Part shown: in pieces, positions 6,746 to 15,262 of the stretch | How positions within the stretch are numbered: position 1 is the first letter of the stretch | How the letters are laid out: every line of letters starts with the position of its first letter | NCBI GenBank assembly: GCA_003973385.1 | Contig: QNYK01000062.1 | Span: 1-64,000 of the forward strand | DNA from: Bacillota bacterium | GTDB taxonomy: Bacteria > Planctomycetota > UBA8108 > UBA1146 | Reading direction: 5' to 3' | DNA: 64,000 nt | Position numbers and translations under genes: made by a program | The notes under the pieces: model-generated | The model's database searches: none | Told to the model about the DNA's origin: nothing | Seen by the model: only the letters and a program-made list of their open reading frames with translations

Positions 6746-9445
6746 TTGTCGGTCGATCTACTGCAACTGGAACGCCGCTGGCGGGAGCACTGGCTCGCGA
6801 ATCCACCCATCTCGCCGATTCAACCCGACTCCGGCGATGCTCACTCACCAGCGGATGGCGAGTCGAACACCGATGCGGGCAGCGTCACGGAGTCTGTTCC
6901 TGAAGATCCTTCAGTCGACGAGACAGCATCCGACGAGACAGCATCCGACGAGACAACATCCGACGAGACGGCTTCGGATGATTCATCCGAGGCAGTGGCC
7001 GTTGACGATGAGAAAACCGAAGCGCCCGAGGTTCAGGAGACCACCGCCGAGGAGACTCGAGGTGGTGACATCAGCGATGATGACTCTGCTGCGGATGACT
7101 CTGCTGCGGATGACTCTGGCGAATCTTCACAGTCTTCTGACGATCAACCTTCACGTCCCTTCTTCTGTCTGGATATGTTTCCCTATCCATCTCTCGACGG
7201 CTTCAGCGTCAATCAACTCAGGGGCATCGCCATCAACGATGTGGTGGCGAGGTATCAGCGATCTCGAGGACGTGAAGTGTTCCGTCCGATGGGTTGGGAC
7301 TCTTTTGGTGTTTCCATCGAGGAGGAAGCGCGAGCCGCGAATATTCCACCGCAGCAGGTTGTCGAGCGAGGCATCCAGAAGATGAGAGACCAGTTGCATT
7401 ACTTCGGTGCAATGGTGCACTGGGATCACGAACTCAACAGTTCCGATCCAGAGTGTTATCGCTGGTCTCAATGGATCTTCCTGAAACTCCACGAAAAGGG
7501 GCTGGTGCGCTACGAAAATGGCTGGAAGGTCGCCATCACGGATTACGCCGAGTCGCTGCACTCGGGATTGAAACAACTCAAATGGCCTGCTCGCACCAAA
7601 CTGCTGCAGAGGAACTGGATCGGACGCCGCGAAGGGACCCGCCTGACCCTCAAGGCCAGCGCTGAGTTGCTCGATGGCTGGGACGAACTCGATGTCTTCT
7701 CGTGGCGCATAGATGCCCTTGCTGAAGCGACCTTCGTGGTGCTTTGCCCGGAGCATCCGCTGCTGGAGAAGATCGTCGATCCGATTCAGAAGGAAGATGT
7801 GGAGCAGTACCTCGAAACGTGCGGCAGCCTCAGCGAACGGGAACGGATCGTCGGACGCGGAAGTGCGGATGGAGTCCCGACCGGCGGATACTGCCTGAAT
7901 CCAGTCACTCTCGATAAGATGCCGATCTGGGTCAGCAGTTATGTGCTACCAGAGATTCGTTTCGGAGCGATCCTCGGCATTCCTTCTGCACATCCAGAGC
8001 ACAAGGAATTTGCCAACAGTTTTGGACTGCCGACGAGTCGGGGCCAGTTGAAACACGGCAGAAGAAGGCGTCGCTCAGGACGTCGCAGGGGAGGCGATGG
8101 ATCGGACTCTTCACGGTCGATGCAAGCATCGCTGGAGGCGCGCGATCTGGTCAAGTCGCATATCGACTGGAAGTTGCACGACTGGGCATTCGAGCGCCAG
8201 AGAGTCTGGGGCGAACCGATACCCATCGTTGAATGTGCAGAGTGCGGCCAGGTGCCGGTACGAGAGGATCAACTTCCCGTGCAGCTTCCTGAGATGGACC
8301 AGTTGAAGGCTCCGGTCGATGGTGAAAGTGGACTCTCTCAGTACGAGGAGTGGATCCAGACCGAGTGCCCCGAATGCGGCGGGTCCGCCAGGCGATGTAC
8401 CGATACGATGCCGGACTGGATCGCTTCCTGCTGGACCCATCTCCGGTCCCTCAACCCCGGACTCGAGGGACAGATCGCCTCGCCGCGGCAGCTGGCCCAC
8501 TGGACTCCGGTGAACCTCTGTGTCGGCGGTATCGAGCATGCTGAGTTACACCTGCTCTATGTCAGATTCGTGAGCCACTTTCTCAAGGAACTGGGAATCA
8601 CCCAGCGGCGCGAACCGTTCCGGAGGCTTTTCAATCAGGGCCGTATCCGTGCCCCCGGTGTCGTGGATGAAGTGGATCCAACCAGCGCCCACAGGGGGCC
8701 CAGGGTGCTCGCCGAGGATTTCCTGGAACAGTACGGTGCCGATGCGATGAGGCTCCACCTGTTGTTCCTCGGTCCTCCTCAGGACCATGCAGAATGGAAT
8801 GAAGAGGGGTTGCGTGGCTGCGCCCGATTCTTGCAACGAACCCACGAAATGATTCTTCACCGCCACGGCAAGGGACGCTTCGTGAGCCGTAATGTACTGG
8901 TTGCCAAGCACCGCCTCGTCAGGAGGGTGAGTCGGGCGATTCGAAATTTCCGCCTCAACAAGGCGATCAGCGCCTTCATGGAATTCGTGAAGTTGCTGCG
9001 AGGAGAGAACCTCAGTATCGAGGAGGTCGACCGACAGACTCTCAAGACATTTGTCGTGCTGCTGGCTCCCTTTGCGCCTCACATGGCTCACGAGTTGTGG
9101 CAGGAGATCGGCGAGACATCCTCGCTGGATCAGGAGCCATGGCCAGATCATAGTGAAGAGTTGCTCGAACCTTCGGAGGTCTCGCTCGCCGTGCTGGTCA
9201 ACGAGAAGATCGTGGATCGGATCACTGTGGATCTGGATGCACCCAAGACTCAGGTGATCGAGCAGGCGCTGAAACTGAAATCTGTCCAGGCAAGGACCGG
9301 CGGGCGTCCTGCAGATCGCGTCGTGCATGTCCCTGATCGATTGCTCAAGTTGATCTATTCAGATGTCATAACAGGTGCCGCTTCAGAGTCACCGGAAGCC
9401 GCATCCGATGCTGGATCGACCGATCAGAAGGCCGATCAGAGCTGA
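6746..9445 (+). CDS. Leucyl-tRNA synthetase-like pseudoenzyme with acidic insert
   Basis: Colinear with bacterial LeuRS over its length (899 residues) but every catalytic signature is lost. N-terminal LERRWREHW helix, then a ~115-residue acidic repeat insert (about 20-135), then the Rossmann fold opening CLDMFPYPS. The HIGH site (normally HVGH) reads SVNQ (about 153-156); KMSKSKG aligns to PTSAHRG (about 644-650); the editing pocket TTRPDTLFG reads SWRIDALAE and the AHDERD loop reads SAHPEH; the zinc/active-site insertion after GLVRYENG is deleted. Retained: WIGRREG, SRQR-type FERQRVWGEPIPI, the CxxC pairs (CAEC, CPEC), GGIEHAELHLLY, YGADAMRLH, the anticodon-binding helices and the C-terminal VLVNEKI domain. 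Start: TTG after GAGGAGG; the ORF-track ATG at 6632 lacks a site. Aminoacylation is improbable; a tRNA-binding or regulatory role is inference. A genuine leuS must exist elsewhere. Confidence 0.88.
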   Translation: MSVDLLQLERRWREHWLANPPISPIQPDSGDAHSPADGESNTDAGSVTESVPEDPSVDETASDETASDETTSDETASDDSSEAVAVDDEKTEAPEVQETTAEETRGGDISDDDSAADDSAADDSGESSQSSDDQPSRPFFCLDMFPYPSLDGFSVNQLRGIAINDVVARYQRSRGREVFRPMGWDSFGVSIEEEARAANIPPQQVVERGIQKMRDQLHYFGAMVHWDHELNSSDPECYRWSQWIFLKLHEKGLVRYENGWKVAITDYAESLHSGLKQLKWPARTKLLQRNWIGRREGTRLTLKASAELLDGWDELDVFSWRIDALAEATFVVLCPEHPLLEKIVDPIQKEDVEQYLETCGSLSERERIVGRGSADGVPTGGYCLNPVTLDKMPIWVSSYVLPEIRFGAILGIPSAHPEHKEFANSFGLPTSRGQLKHGRRRRRSGRRRGGDGSDSSRSMQASLEARDLVKSHIDWKLHDWAFERQRVWGEPIPIVECAECGQVPVREDQLPVQLPEMDQLKAPVDGESGLSQYEEWIQTECPECGGSARRCTDTMPDWIASCWTHLRSLNPGLEGQIASPRQLAHWTPVNLCVGGIEHAELHLLYVRFVSHFLKELGITQRREPFRRLFNQGRIRAPGVVDEVDPTSAHRGPRVLAEDFLEQYGADAMRLHLLFLGPPQDHAEWNEEGLRGCARFLQRTHEMILHRHGKGRFVSRNVLVAKHRLVRRVSRAIRNFRLNKAISAFMEFVKLLRGENLSIEEVDRQTLKTFVVLLAPFAPHMAHELWQEIGETSSLDQEPWPDHSEELLEPSEVSLAVLVNEKIVDRITVDLDAPKTQVIEQALKLKSVQARTGGRPADRVVHVPDRLLKLIYSDVITGAASESPEAASDAGSTDQKADQS
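6917..6976 (+). repeat. 15-bp tandem repeat x4 in the LeuRS-like gene
   Basis: Four successive copies of GACGAGACAGCATCC (the third and fourth with one and several substitutions) encode DETAS/DETTS. The unit length is five codons, so copy-number change keeps the frame. It lies at the heart of the acidic insert and looks like a slippage-expanded low-complexity linker. Confidence 0.9.
7079..7119 (+). repeat. 15-bp tandem repeat x2.7 in the LeuRS-like gene
   Basis: GATGACTCTGCTGCG occurs twice exactly and a third time in truncated form, encoding DDSAA DDSAA DDSG. It is a second, independent five-codon expansion in the same acidic insert, about 100 bp after the DETAS array. Confidence 0.88.
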
Positions 9446-9616
9446 TCAGATCGTCGCCAGTTCTGCCGTTTCCCGGTCGATACTCACTGAATTCAGCCAG
9501 TTGGGGCTCGGTCTCTTTGCCCGACTTTCCATTCTCATCGTAGTCTTCTTTGAGGGCCATCCTGTCGGGTTGGTCCAGACGGTTCCGGGGCCTGCCCGCA
9601 CCGAAACGGGGGAAAC

Positions 9617-10810
9617 TTGAAGGACTACCATCCAAATCGCGTTGCACTGACCATCTTCGTGGCCTTTGCGCTGCTCTGGACCGTGTCCATCTCATCGATG
9701 GCCACGGATCGGGTCGCGACCGCCGAGGTGACATCCAGCACCGTGGATCACACTTCACACCAGCAGCAAATCGTCGCGACCATCCAGGATGAGCTGGATG
9801 TGGTGGTCAACGCCGATGTCAGTGACTTCGAGGTCGGTCCTGAAACGAGTCCCGTGGTCGAGATCTCGAGCCAGATTCTCGCGGAAGAACGCGCCAGGAT
9901 CATGCGCGAACTGGATCTATCCAGAGATGGCTTGAAGCGTTGGGTCGGTAACGAGATCGATCAGACGCGACAGAAGATCGAAGCCCTGGATTCTCGCATC
10001 GAAGCGCGGATTGACGCGATGACTCCGGAAGTGTTGCCAGTACAGCAACAGTATGTTCCCGGCAATCACCGAGACAAGGTGGAGCGGATGATCTATCCAG
10101 TGGTGCAGCTGAGAGGCAACGGTACCGTTGGAAGTGGCGTCGTGCTCAGCAGTGTTCAGGTGAATGAAAACCAGTGGGCGACCTGGATCGTGACCGCATA
10201 CCATGTCGTTGAAGAAGTGCGTGATTTCTCCAGCGATGAGGTGGTTGTTCGCGAGATCAGGTTCTTCGATCCCGATCTCGGCCGACTGGGGAGCGAGATC
10301 CACGAGGGTGTGGAGATCGCCTCGTTAGCCTCCTCCGACCTTTCTCTGGTGCGAGTCCACTTGGCCGAGAGGTGGGCCTACCTCGCAATTCCTGCGAGCG
10401 AGAAAGCGTGTCTCCAGTTGTCGGTGTTCGACAGCGTGTATGCCGTCGGTTGCCCGCTGGGAAATCAGCCGCTTCCGACCATCGGAGAGATCTCGTCACA
10501 GTACAAGCCAGTCGCCGATGAGGTGTTCTGGATGGTCAGTGCGCCGACCTTCTTCGGCAACTCCGGCGGTGGAATCTTCCTCGCTGGCGATGGCAGACTC
10601 GTCGGCATCAGCAGCATGATCTACACCTACGGCAAGAGGTCTCCGATGGTGGTACCTCATATGGGACTGTTCGTGCCCCTTCAGACGGTACGCTCCTGGC
10701 TGCGCAGGGAGGGTTTTGCGCACCTGATAGGGGATCCCGGGCCGCTGACGCCAGTTCCTGCCGCCAGCAGCCCCGAGCAGGCCAAAAGCAGCGTTTCCGG
10801 GTCGTTTTGA
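9617..10810 (+). CDS. Secreted trypsin-like serine protease with N-terminal coiled coil
   Basis: Starts at a TTG preceded by a purine-rich ACGGGGGAAAC. The 397-residue product has a signal peptide (hydrophobic residues about 9-27), a charged helical/coiled-coil stretch (about 85-135, AEERARIMRELDLSRDGLKR), and a chymotrypsin-fold protease domain with the triad visible as TAYHVV (H196), SSDLSLVRV (D241) and FFGNSGGGI (S316). Family: S1/Trypsin_2-like, DegP-type core but without any PDZ domain, since the protein ends soon after the second barrel. Periplasmic quality control or processing is the likely role. The C-terminal tail is Pro/Ala/Ser-rich. Stand-alone gene with 171 bp upstream, downstream gene also exported. 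Confidence 0.85.
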   Translation: MKDYHPNRVALTIFVAFALLWTVSISSMATDRVATAEVTSSTVDHTSHQQQIVATIQDELDVVVNADVSDFEVGPETSPVVEISSQILAEERARIMRELDLSRDGLKRWVGNEIDQTRQKIEALDSRIEARIDAMTPEVLPVQQQYVPGNHRDKVERMIYPVVQLRGNGTVGSGVVLSSVQVNENQWATWIVTAYHVVEEVRDFSSDEVVVREIRFFDPDLGRLGSEIHEGVEIASLASSDLSLVRVHLAERWAYLAIPASEKACLQLSVFDSVYAVGCPLGNQPLPTIGEISSQYKPVADEVFWMVSAPTFFGNSGGGIFLAGDGRLVGISSMIYTYGKRSPMVVPHMGLFVPLQTVRSWLRREGFAHLIGDPGPLTPVPAASSPEQAKSSVSGSF

Positions 10811-11003
10811 CCCGGAGCGGCTGGCACAGTATCCTGCGTAGGTACGAGATTCCGAAATCTGGCTCATGCCGGGTACTCAACGGATGCTGGCCCGATACCG
10901 AGGAACCCACCGTGGACCCCTCGGCGACGATGAATCGGGGCACTGAGAACTGAATCACCGTCGGGGAGCAGAGTTCCCCGGCTCGCTGGAAGGATTGATT
11001 TCG

Positions 11004-12230
11004 ATGAACACTGGTTCCCCCGCCGGAAGATTATTCGCCGGTCTCATGCTGCTGATGGCATTTCTGATCTGGAGTACTCCTGTCCAGCAGGCCGATGCTA
11101 CCCAGCGCCTCCAGGATCCCGCGCCGGTTACTCTCCCGGACAGGGAGACGAAGCAAGCCGCAGTGGATGACATCCTGGGTGAGGACATTCTCGGTATTGC
11201 GAAGAGTGATCCTGCTGCGATGGAAGTGATTCAGAAGTACATCGACGCGGTTGGCGGACGCGAGGCGATGCTGTCGATCACTGACCGTGTCGAGCGGTTC
11301 AAGAACACGAAGATCGATCCGACCAATGAGACCGTGATGAAGATGGCTCGTTTCCTCAAGCGGACCGGTGAAGGTGTGCTGATGATCCGAGAAGAATGGC
11401 AACTGCCAGGTCTTGGTCTGACCAAGAACAATGAGCCCCTCAACTTCGTGCAGGTATATGATGGAGAAAAGGCATGGGTCAAGGCGATGGGGGCTGTGTC
11501 TCCGCTCGCTGGCAAGACTCTCATCGTGTTTGTCTGGGATAAACACATCGATGATTTCTTCATCACCTTCCAGGACAATGGCTACATCGCCAGTCTGAAG
11601 GAAGACCAGACGGTCCTCGGAACTGCCTGCAAGATGGTTGAACTGAAGTCCTTTGCGGGTAACCAGGTGCAGATGTTTGCGTTCTCCGACGAGGACGGGC
11701 TGTTGTTGCGCAAGACCTGGAACGAAGGTCAGGCACCGGCAGTGATCAAGAAGGAAGTATTCTTCAGCGAGTACACTCGAATCCGGTTCAGCGATGATCG
11801 AAATCGCTGGATCAAGATTCCTACCATCAAGAAGATCTTCGAGGACGGTGAACTGAGCCTCGAACAGAACTACGATGAGATCGCACTCAACTCAGGAGTC
11901 TCTCCGACGCTATTTGGTCGTCCTGAGGGTCGATCTTTTGATGAAGTGCGACGTGAGCGCGAAGCGGCTCGCGCTGCCGAGCAGGAGGCGTCCGCAGGTG
12001 ATGCGGAGGCTGGTGAGAAGAAGCCAGTGTGGGAAAGGCCCAAGCCGAAGCCGAAACCAGTGTGGGAAAAGCCGAAGCCGAAACCAGTGATAAAACCGGA
12101 CATTCTGCCAAAGCCAGATCCGAAACCCGATCCAAAGCCAAAACCAGATCCGAAGGTTTTTGATCTCGATTCAAACAACATTCCGGATTTGCTCCAGCGC
12201 GAATCTGCTCTGGTCGATCACTTGTGTTAA
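11004..12230 (+). CDS. Exported LolA-like protein with Lys-Pro repeat tail
   Basis: The 408-residue product begins at ATG 11004, nine bases after GGAAGGA; the track start (TTG at 10995) is within three codons. A signal peptide (LFAGLMLLMAFLIWSTPVQQADA) is clear. The body (about 70-290) begins with KYIDAVGGREAMLSI, the opening common to outer-membrane-lipoprotein-sorting/LolA-fold proteins, followed by alternating beta strands (FVQVYDGEKAWVK, GTACKMVELK). The last ~90 residues are charged helix then KPKPKP/KPDPKP repeats, a probable extended spacer crossing peptidoglycan, ending in a short acidic tail. Function unknown; a periplasmic lipid- or lipoprotein-binding role is inference. Followed by a strong terminator. 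Confidence 0.72.
   Translation: MNTGSPAGRLFAGLMLLMAFLIWSTPVQQADATQRLQDPAPVTLPDRETKQAAVDDILGEDILGIAKSDPAAMEVIQKYIDAVGGREAMLSITDRVERFKNTKIDPTNETVMKMARFLKRTGEGVLMIREEWQLPGLGLTKNNEPLNFVQVYDGEKAWVKAMGAVSPLAGKTLIVFVWDKHIDDFFITFQDNGYIASLKEDQTVLGTACKMVELKSFAGNQVQMFAFSDEDGLLLRKTWNEGQAPAVIKKEVFFSEYTRIRFSDDRNRWIKIPTIKKIFEDGELSLEQNYDEIALNSGVSPTLFGRPEGRSFDEVRREREAARAAEQEASAGDAEAGEKKPVWERPKPKPKPVWEKPKPKPVIKPDILPKPDPKPDPKPKPDPKVFDLDSNNIPDLLQRESALVDHLC
12018..12155 (+). repeat. KP-rich coding repeat
   Basis: An irregular coding repeat built from AAGCCGAAGCC, AAGCCAGATCC and GTGTGGGAAAAG-type words gives PVWERPKPKPK, PVWEKPKPKP, then PKPDPKPDPKPKPDPK. The period is mostly 6 to 12 bp and multiples of three. 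It has no sign of being a mobile or CRISPR repeat. Confidence 0.8.
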
Positions 12231-12257
12231 CGGTCGCCATCGAAAGATGATGGATCA

Positions 12258-12294
12258 CAAGGGGAAACCGCTTTGCGGTTTCCCCTTGTTTTTT
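12258..12294 (+). terminator. Strong intrinsic terminator
   Basis: A perfect 14-bp stem (CAAGGGGAAACCGC / GCGGTTTCCCCTTG) with a TTT loop is followed directly by six T residues. It ends the plus-strand LolA-like transcript. The rlmN coding region on the other strand ends at 12293, so the T tract overlaps the last codon of the convergent gene. Confidence 0.95.
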
Positions 12295-13369
12295 AGTTCG
12301 GCGAATCTGGGCGCGGCTTGAGCACCAGCTGGCCGCAGGCTCCATCGATATCGAGGCCGCGGCTGCGACGAGCAGTGACGGAGCCCTCGTAGTTCTTCTG
12401 AACCATCGACTGGAATCGACCCACCTCTGCTGCTCCCGCAGCGGTATAAGGCGCACCTTCGAAGGGGTGGAAGGGAAGCAAGTTGATGTGAGCGCCACAT
12501 CTCGCTGCGAAGAGGGCCAGTGCCTTCGCTTCTTCGTCGGAATCATTGATCCCCGGTAGCAGTACATATTCGATGCTGATCCTGCGCGATTCGCCGCGGA
12601 TCTCCTCCAGTACTTCGCCGAGTTGATCGAGATCGTGGCGCGTGTTGATGGGCACGATACTGTTGCGGGTCTCAGGAATAGCACTGTGAAGGCTGACAGC
12701 GAGACGAACCTGGGGGTGATCCTTGACCAGTTCCCGGATTCTGGGAACAACTCCGACGGTCGATACGGTGATGCGACGCGGGCTGAAGTGAAAACCCTGC
12801 GCGGACGAGAACCAATCGATGGCACGAGAGACCGCTGGGTAATTGTGGAGCGGTTCACCCATGCCCATGAACACGACCTGAGTCACACCGCAAAGGCCTT
12901 CGGCGGTGGTTGCCGCATGAACTGCAAGCCACTGCGAGACAATCTCGCGAGAGTGCAGGTTGCGAGTCAACTTCATGGTGCCGGTGGCGCAGAAGGTACA
13001 TCCAGCAGCACAGCCGACCTGGCTGGAGATGCAAAGGGTTCCTCGATCCTCTGTCGGAATCCAGACAGATTCGATCGATAGACCATCCTCGAGAATGAAT
13101 CTGAACTTGATGGTGCCATCGGACGATCGCAATTGCTCTGCTGTGATCAGCGGGGATCGGAGCAGTCCAGTGGATAGATCCTGGCGCAGAGCTTCAGGAA
13201 GGGATGTCATCTCTTCAGGATCGTAGATTCTGCCCTCGATCAGGTGTTGCCTCACCTGCTTTGCCCTGTAACCAGGAAGCTCGTGTTGCTGGCACCACCG
13301 CTCGAGGTGCTGGTCGAGGTACTCCGGGGGCAGGTCGAAGAGGTGTTCCGGTGCTGACGATTCGCTCAC
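12293..13369 (-). CDS. rlmN: 23S rRNA/tRNA (adenine-C2) methyltransferase RlmN
   Basis: Radical-SAM enzyme that methylates C2 of A2503 in 23S rRNA and A37 in tRNAs. The 358-residue protein has the family CxxxCxxC cluster motif in GCAAGCTFCATGTM (Cys about 120, 124, 127), FMGMGEPLHNY for SAM binding, and the C-terminal DIDGACGQL Cys used as methyl carrier. I place the start at a GTG that forms a GTGA overlap with the upstream stop, not at the ATG of the ORF track, which would extend 16 residues into the neighbour. Third gene of a minus-strand operon with two small exported proteins; functional link to them is not obvious. Confidence 0.95.
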   Translation of the reverse strand: MSESSAPEHLFDLPPEYLDQHLERWCQQHELPGYRAKQVRQHLIEGRIYDPEEMTSLPEALRQDLSTGLLRSPLITAEQLRSSDGTIKFRFILEDGLSIESVWIPTEDRGTLCISSQVGCAAGCTFCATGTMKLTRNLHSREIVSQWLAVHAATTAEGLCGVTQVVFMGMGEPLHNYPAVSRAIDWFSSAQGFHFSPRRITVSTVGVVPRIRELVKDHPQVRLAVSLHSAIPETRNSIVPINTRHDLDQLGEVLEEIRGESRRISIEYVLLPGINDSDEEAKALALFAARCGAHINLLPFHPFEGAPYTAAGAAEVGRFQSMVQKNYEGSVTARRSRGLDIDGACGQLVLKPRPDSPN

Positions 13370-13983
13370 GACGAACCCGCAACGATCTCGCCACGGGGGC
13401 CGAGCAGTAGTTTCCACGGTCCGCTTCGCGTCACATCAGGACCACGCCCCTGATACAGCACCGTTCCGTCGCCGCGACGGGTGACACGTGCAGTGGCCAG
13501 TGTCCACACGATGGTGCCGTCCTGGCGCTGCTCCTCCACGACAGCATGCTTGCCGTCACCGACCCAGGTCAGTTGCAGTGCTCCTTCGCGACGGTAGAAC
13601 GGTCGCTCAGGGTCAGGGATACGATGGATCCAGATGATGCTCTCTGCTGGCCAGTTGTAGTAGGCTCCGTCGATCTGAAACCGGGTTCGTTTCAGAGTTA
13701 CCTGGCGATTGCCCACTCGAAGGATGTCTGAGTTGCCCTCATAGAGGTAACGCGGAGTGAGATTCTCCTCACCGGGGGTCAGTTCGAAACGGAATCGAAT
13801 GCCACTCCAGTACAGAGTTGGACTCCAGAGAGTCTGTTCCAGTTGAGCGGAGGTAGCACCACTTCCGGAGTTCTGGCGACTCGACGCGACTCCTTCACAG
13901 CTGATCTGGAGAAGCAGTGCCAGAGCCAGGGTGAGCCAGGTGCACAGGATCCAGGTCCTGGAGATCGATGAGAACCTGATCAA
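13366..13983 (-). CDS. Exported protein, possible lipoprotein, upstream of rlmN
   Basis: Not recognised. The 205-residue product has an N-terminal hydrophobic segment (TWLTLALALLLQISCEG) ending near a Cys; the lipobox is imperfect, so lipidation is uncertain. The mature part is beta-strand-rich and ends with GEIVAGSS. It contains repeated aromatic strands (WNP-like YNWPAESIIWIHRIP, ALQLTWVGDGKHAVVEEQRQDGTIVWT), compatible with a small beta-barrel or beta-sandwich. Starts in an ATGA overlap with the preceding gene and ends in a GTGA overlap with rlmN, so all three are translationally coupled. Role unknown. Confidence 0.7.
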   Translation of the reverse strand: MIRFSSISRTWILCTWLTLALALLLQISCEGVASSRQNSGSGATSAQLEQTLWSPTLYWSGIRFRFELTPGEENLTPRYLYEGNSDILRVGNRQVTLKRTRFQIDGAYYNWPAESIIWIHRIPDPERPFYRREGALQLTWVGDGKHAVVEEQRQDGTIVWTLATARVTRRGDGTVLYQGRGPDVTRSGPWKLLLGPRGEIVAGSS

Positions 13984-14390
13984 GGAGTTCCTTGCCGCTG
14001 GAGGTGCCGTGTGAAGTGCTCCAGTCGGAGGATCTCGATTCGGAGTTGCTTCAGTTCATATCGAAGTTGCTGGCGTGCCGTTTTCTTGCTGCCTGTGGCT
14101 TCCAGAAATTGGCGCTCATCGAGCAGCCCCGCCGCGCACAGCAACACCTCATCGATCTGGCTCTGCTGTTGCTCAGATCCGCTCATCGAGGAGCGTGCTG
14201 CTTCGTGGCGGATTCGATTCCTCAACGCCCTCAGCGCGATCCATTCCTGTGCATCGAGAGGTTGGCGTTCGATGCTCTGAAACAATTCATCGACATAAGA
14301 GATGTTGCGAGCATCGAGGCCAGCGGCAATCAAAGTCGGGATGACGGCGGCGAGAAAGAGGCAGGGAGCCACCCGGGAAGCACGAACCAT
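13980..14390 (-). CDS. Small exported helical protein
   Basis: Not recognised. A 136-residue product with a signal peptide (VAPCLFLAAVIPTLIAAGLDA) and a mature region predicted to be almost entirely helical, with charged heptad-like stretches (LRYELKQLRIEILRLEHFTRHLQRQ) suggesting a coiled coil. First gene of the operon leading to rlmN; its stop codon overlaps the next start (ATGA). Periplasmic location is inferred from the signal sequence only. Confidence 0.65.
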   Translation of the reverse strand: MVRASRVAPCLFLAAVIPTLIAAGLDARNISYVDELFQSIERQPLDAQEWIALRALRNRIRHEAARSSMSGSEQQQSQIDEVLLCAAGLLDERQFLEATGSKKTARQQLRYELKQLRIEILRLEHFTRHLQRQGTP

Positions 14391-14456
14391 GAGGGAGTTC
14401 CTTCCGCGGACTGTTCGGGCGGCGGCAACGCCCTCTCAGAGGGTACACGATGAGCG

Positions 14457-14495
14457 CTCCGGGAGCACGGAATCTTCGATCCAGTGCTCCCGGAG
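14457..14495. terminator. Perfect 12-bp inverted repeat between minus-strand genes
   Basis: CTCCGGGAGCAC and GTGCTCCCGGAG flank a 15-base loop. It lies 14 bp beyond the stop of the Cys-rich orphan and upstream of the rlmN operon. There is no T tract on either side, so it may be a terminator assisted by rho, an mRNA-end hairpin or an operator for the following operon. Confidence 0.5.
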
Positions 14496-14509
14496 ACAAC
14501 AGAGAGGGG

Positions 14510-15148
14510 TTAGCTTGGATTCTGCTCGCTGCAATTTGGCGTCGATTGCACCGCTTCGGCAGCCAGGGGGTAACCGTCATCCCATGAGGTTCTTGTGCCA
14601 GCGATTGCGGAGATGGGGCGCACCTTGAAATGAGATTCGGATCGAGCAAAGCAGGGCGATATGCTGCGAAGCGCAGTTTCGATCTGGCGAGTTTGCTGGT
14701 CGCGCTTCGCGATCTGACCCTTGTAGATGCTGCGGCAATCACTGGAGATCCAGGCATCTGAGATGTCGATGCGTTCACCTGTGCGATCGCATCGAGGTCT
14801 CGGTACCGGATCTCCATCCAGGATCGCCCTCACCACCGGGTGCAGACTCAGCGGAGTTCTCACCTCATCATGACAGGCGCTACAAAACCAGGTCCGGTGA
14901 GGCTGTGTCTCGCCGATCGTTTGCCGCGAACGCTGGCGACAACCGCGGCAGTTCTGCAGGTCATGTTTCAGGTTGAAGTGCAGCCACTGCTTAATGTTTT
15001 GAAAGGAACTGCTTCGAAACTCGTGTTGGTCTTGTTGGTGCAACGTGACTCCTGGGTGGCTTCGGGAGGCCAGTTCTTCATGGGGCTCACCCGGACCAAT
15101 GCATCTACGATGCCAAACCATCGAAATTTGTCCTAAGTACATGGCCAA
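14510..15148 (-). CDS. Cys-rich orphan protein with putative zinc ribbon
   Basis: Not recognised. The 212-residue reading frame has codon usage compatible with neighbours and no competing frame on either strand. Its middle holds two Cys pairs, NCRGCRQ and FCSACHDE, spaced about 18 residues apart, as in a zinc ribbon; the second pair is also CxxCH, but a lone haem site without signal peptide is unlikely. N-terminal ~50 residues are rich in His, Gln and Ser. A second ATG nine codons in (MVWHRRC) is an equally possible start. It is divergent from dprA across a ~115-bp intergenic region. No function can be assigned. Confidence 0.45.
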   Translation of the reverse strand: MAMYLGQISMVWHRRCIGPGEPHEELASRSHPGVTLHQQDQHEFRSSSFQNIKQWLHFNLKHDLQNCRGCRQRSRQTIGETQPHRTWFCSACHDEVRTPLSLHPVVRAILDGDPVPRPRCDRTGERIDISDAWISSDCRSIYKGQIAKRDQQTRQIETALRSISPCFARSESHFKVRPISAIAGTRTSWDDGYPLAAEAVQSTPNCSEQNPS

Positions 15149-15262
15149 AATGGGGTTGGTAGGCTGCAGGGCACCATGGCGAGATCAGCACCTGTCCGCA
15201 TCGAGAGGGGATTGCCCCAGTTCATGGCAGTGAAGTGAGCAGTAGCGCTCAGTGGTGCAGCA

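Noticed and set aside
12018-12155. Possible CRISPR or satellite array
   Set aside because: The repeats are in frame, irregular and encode a KP-rich spacer; no constant spacer length.
11887-12858. 323-codon minus-strand ORF
   Set aside because: Crosses a strong terminator and is antisense to the LolA-like gene and out of frame within rlmN.
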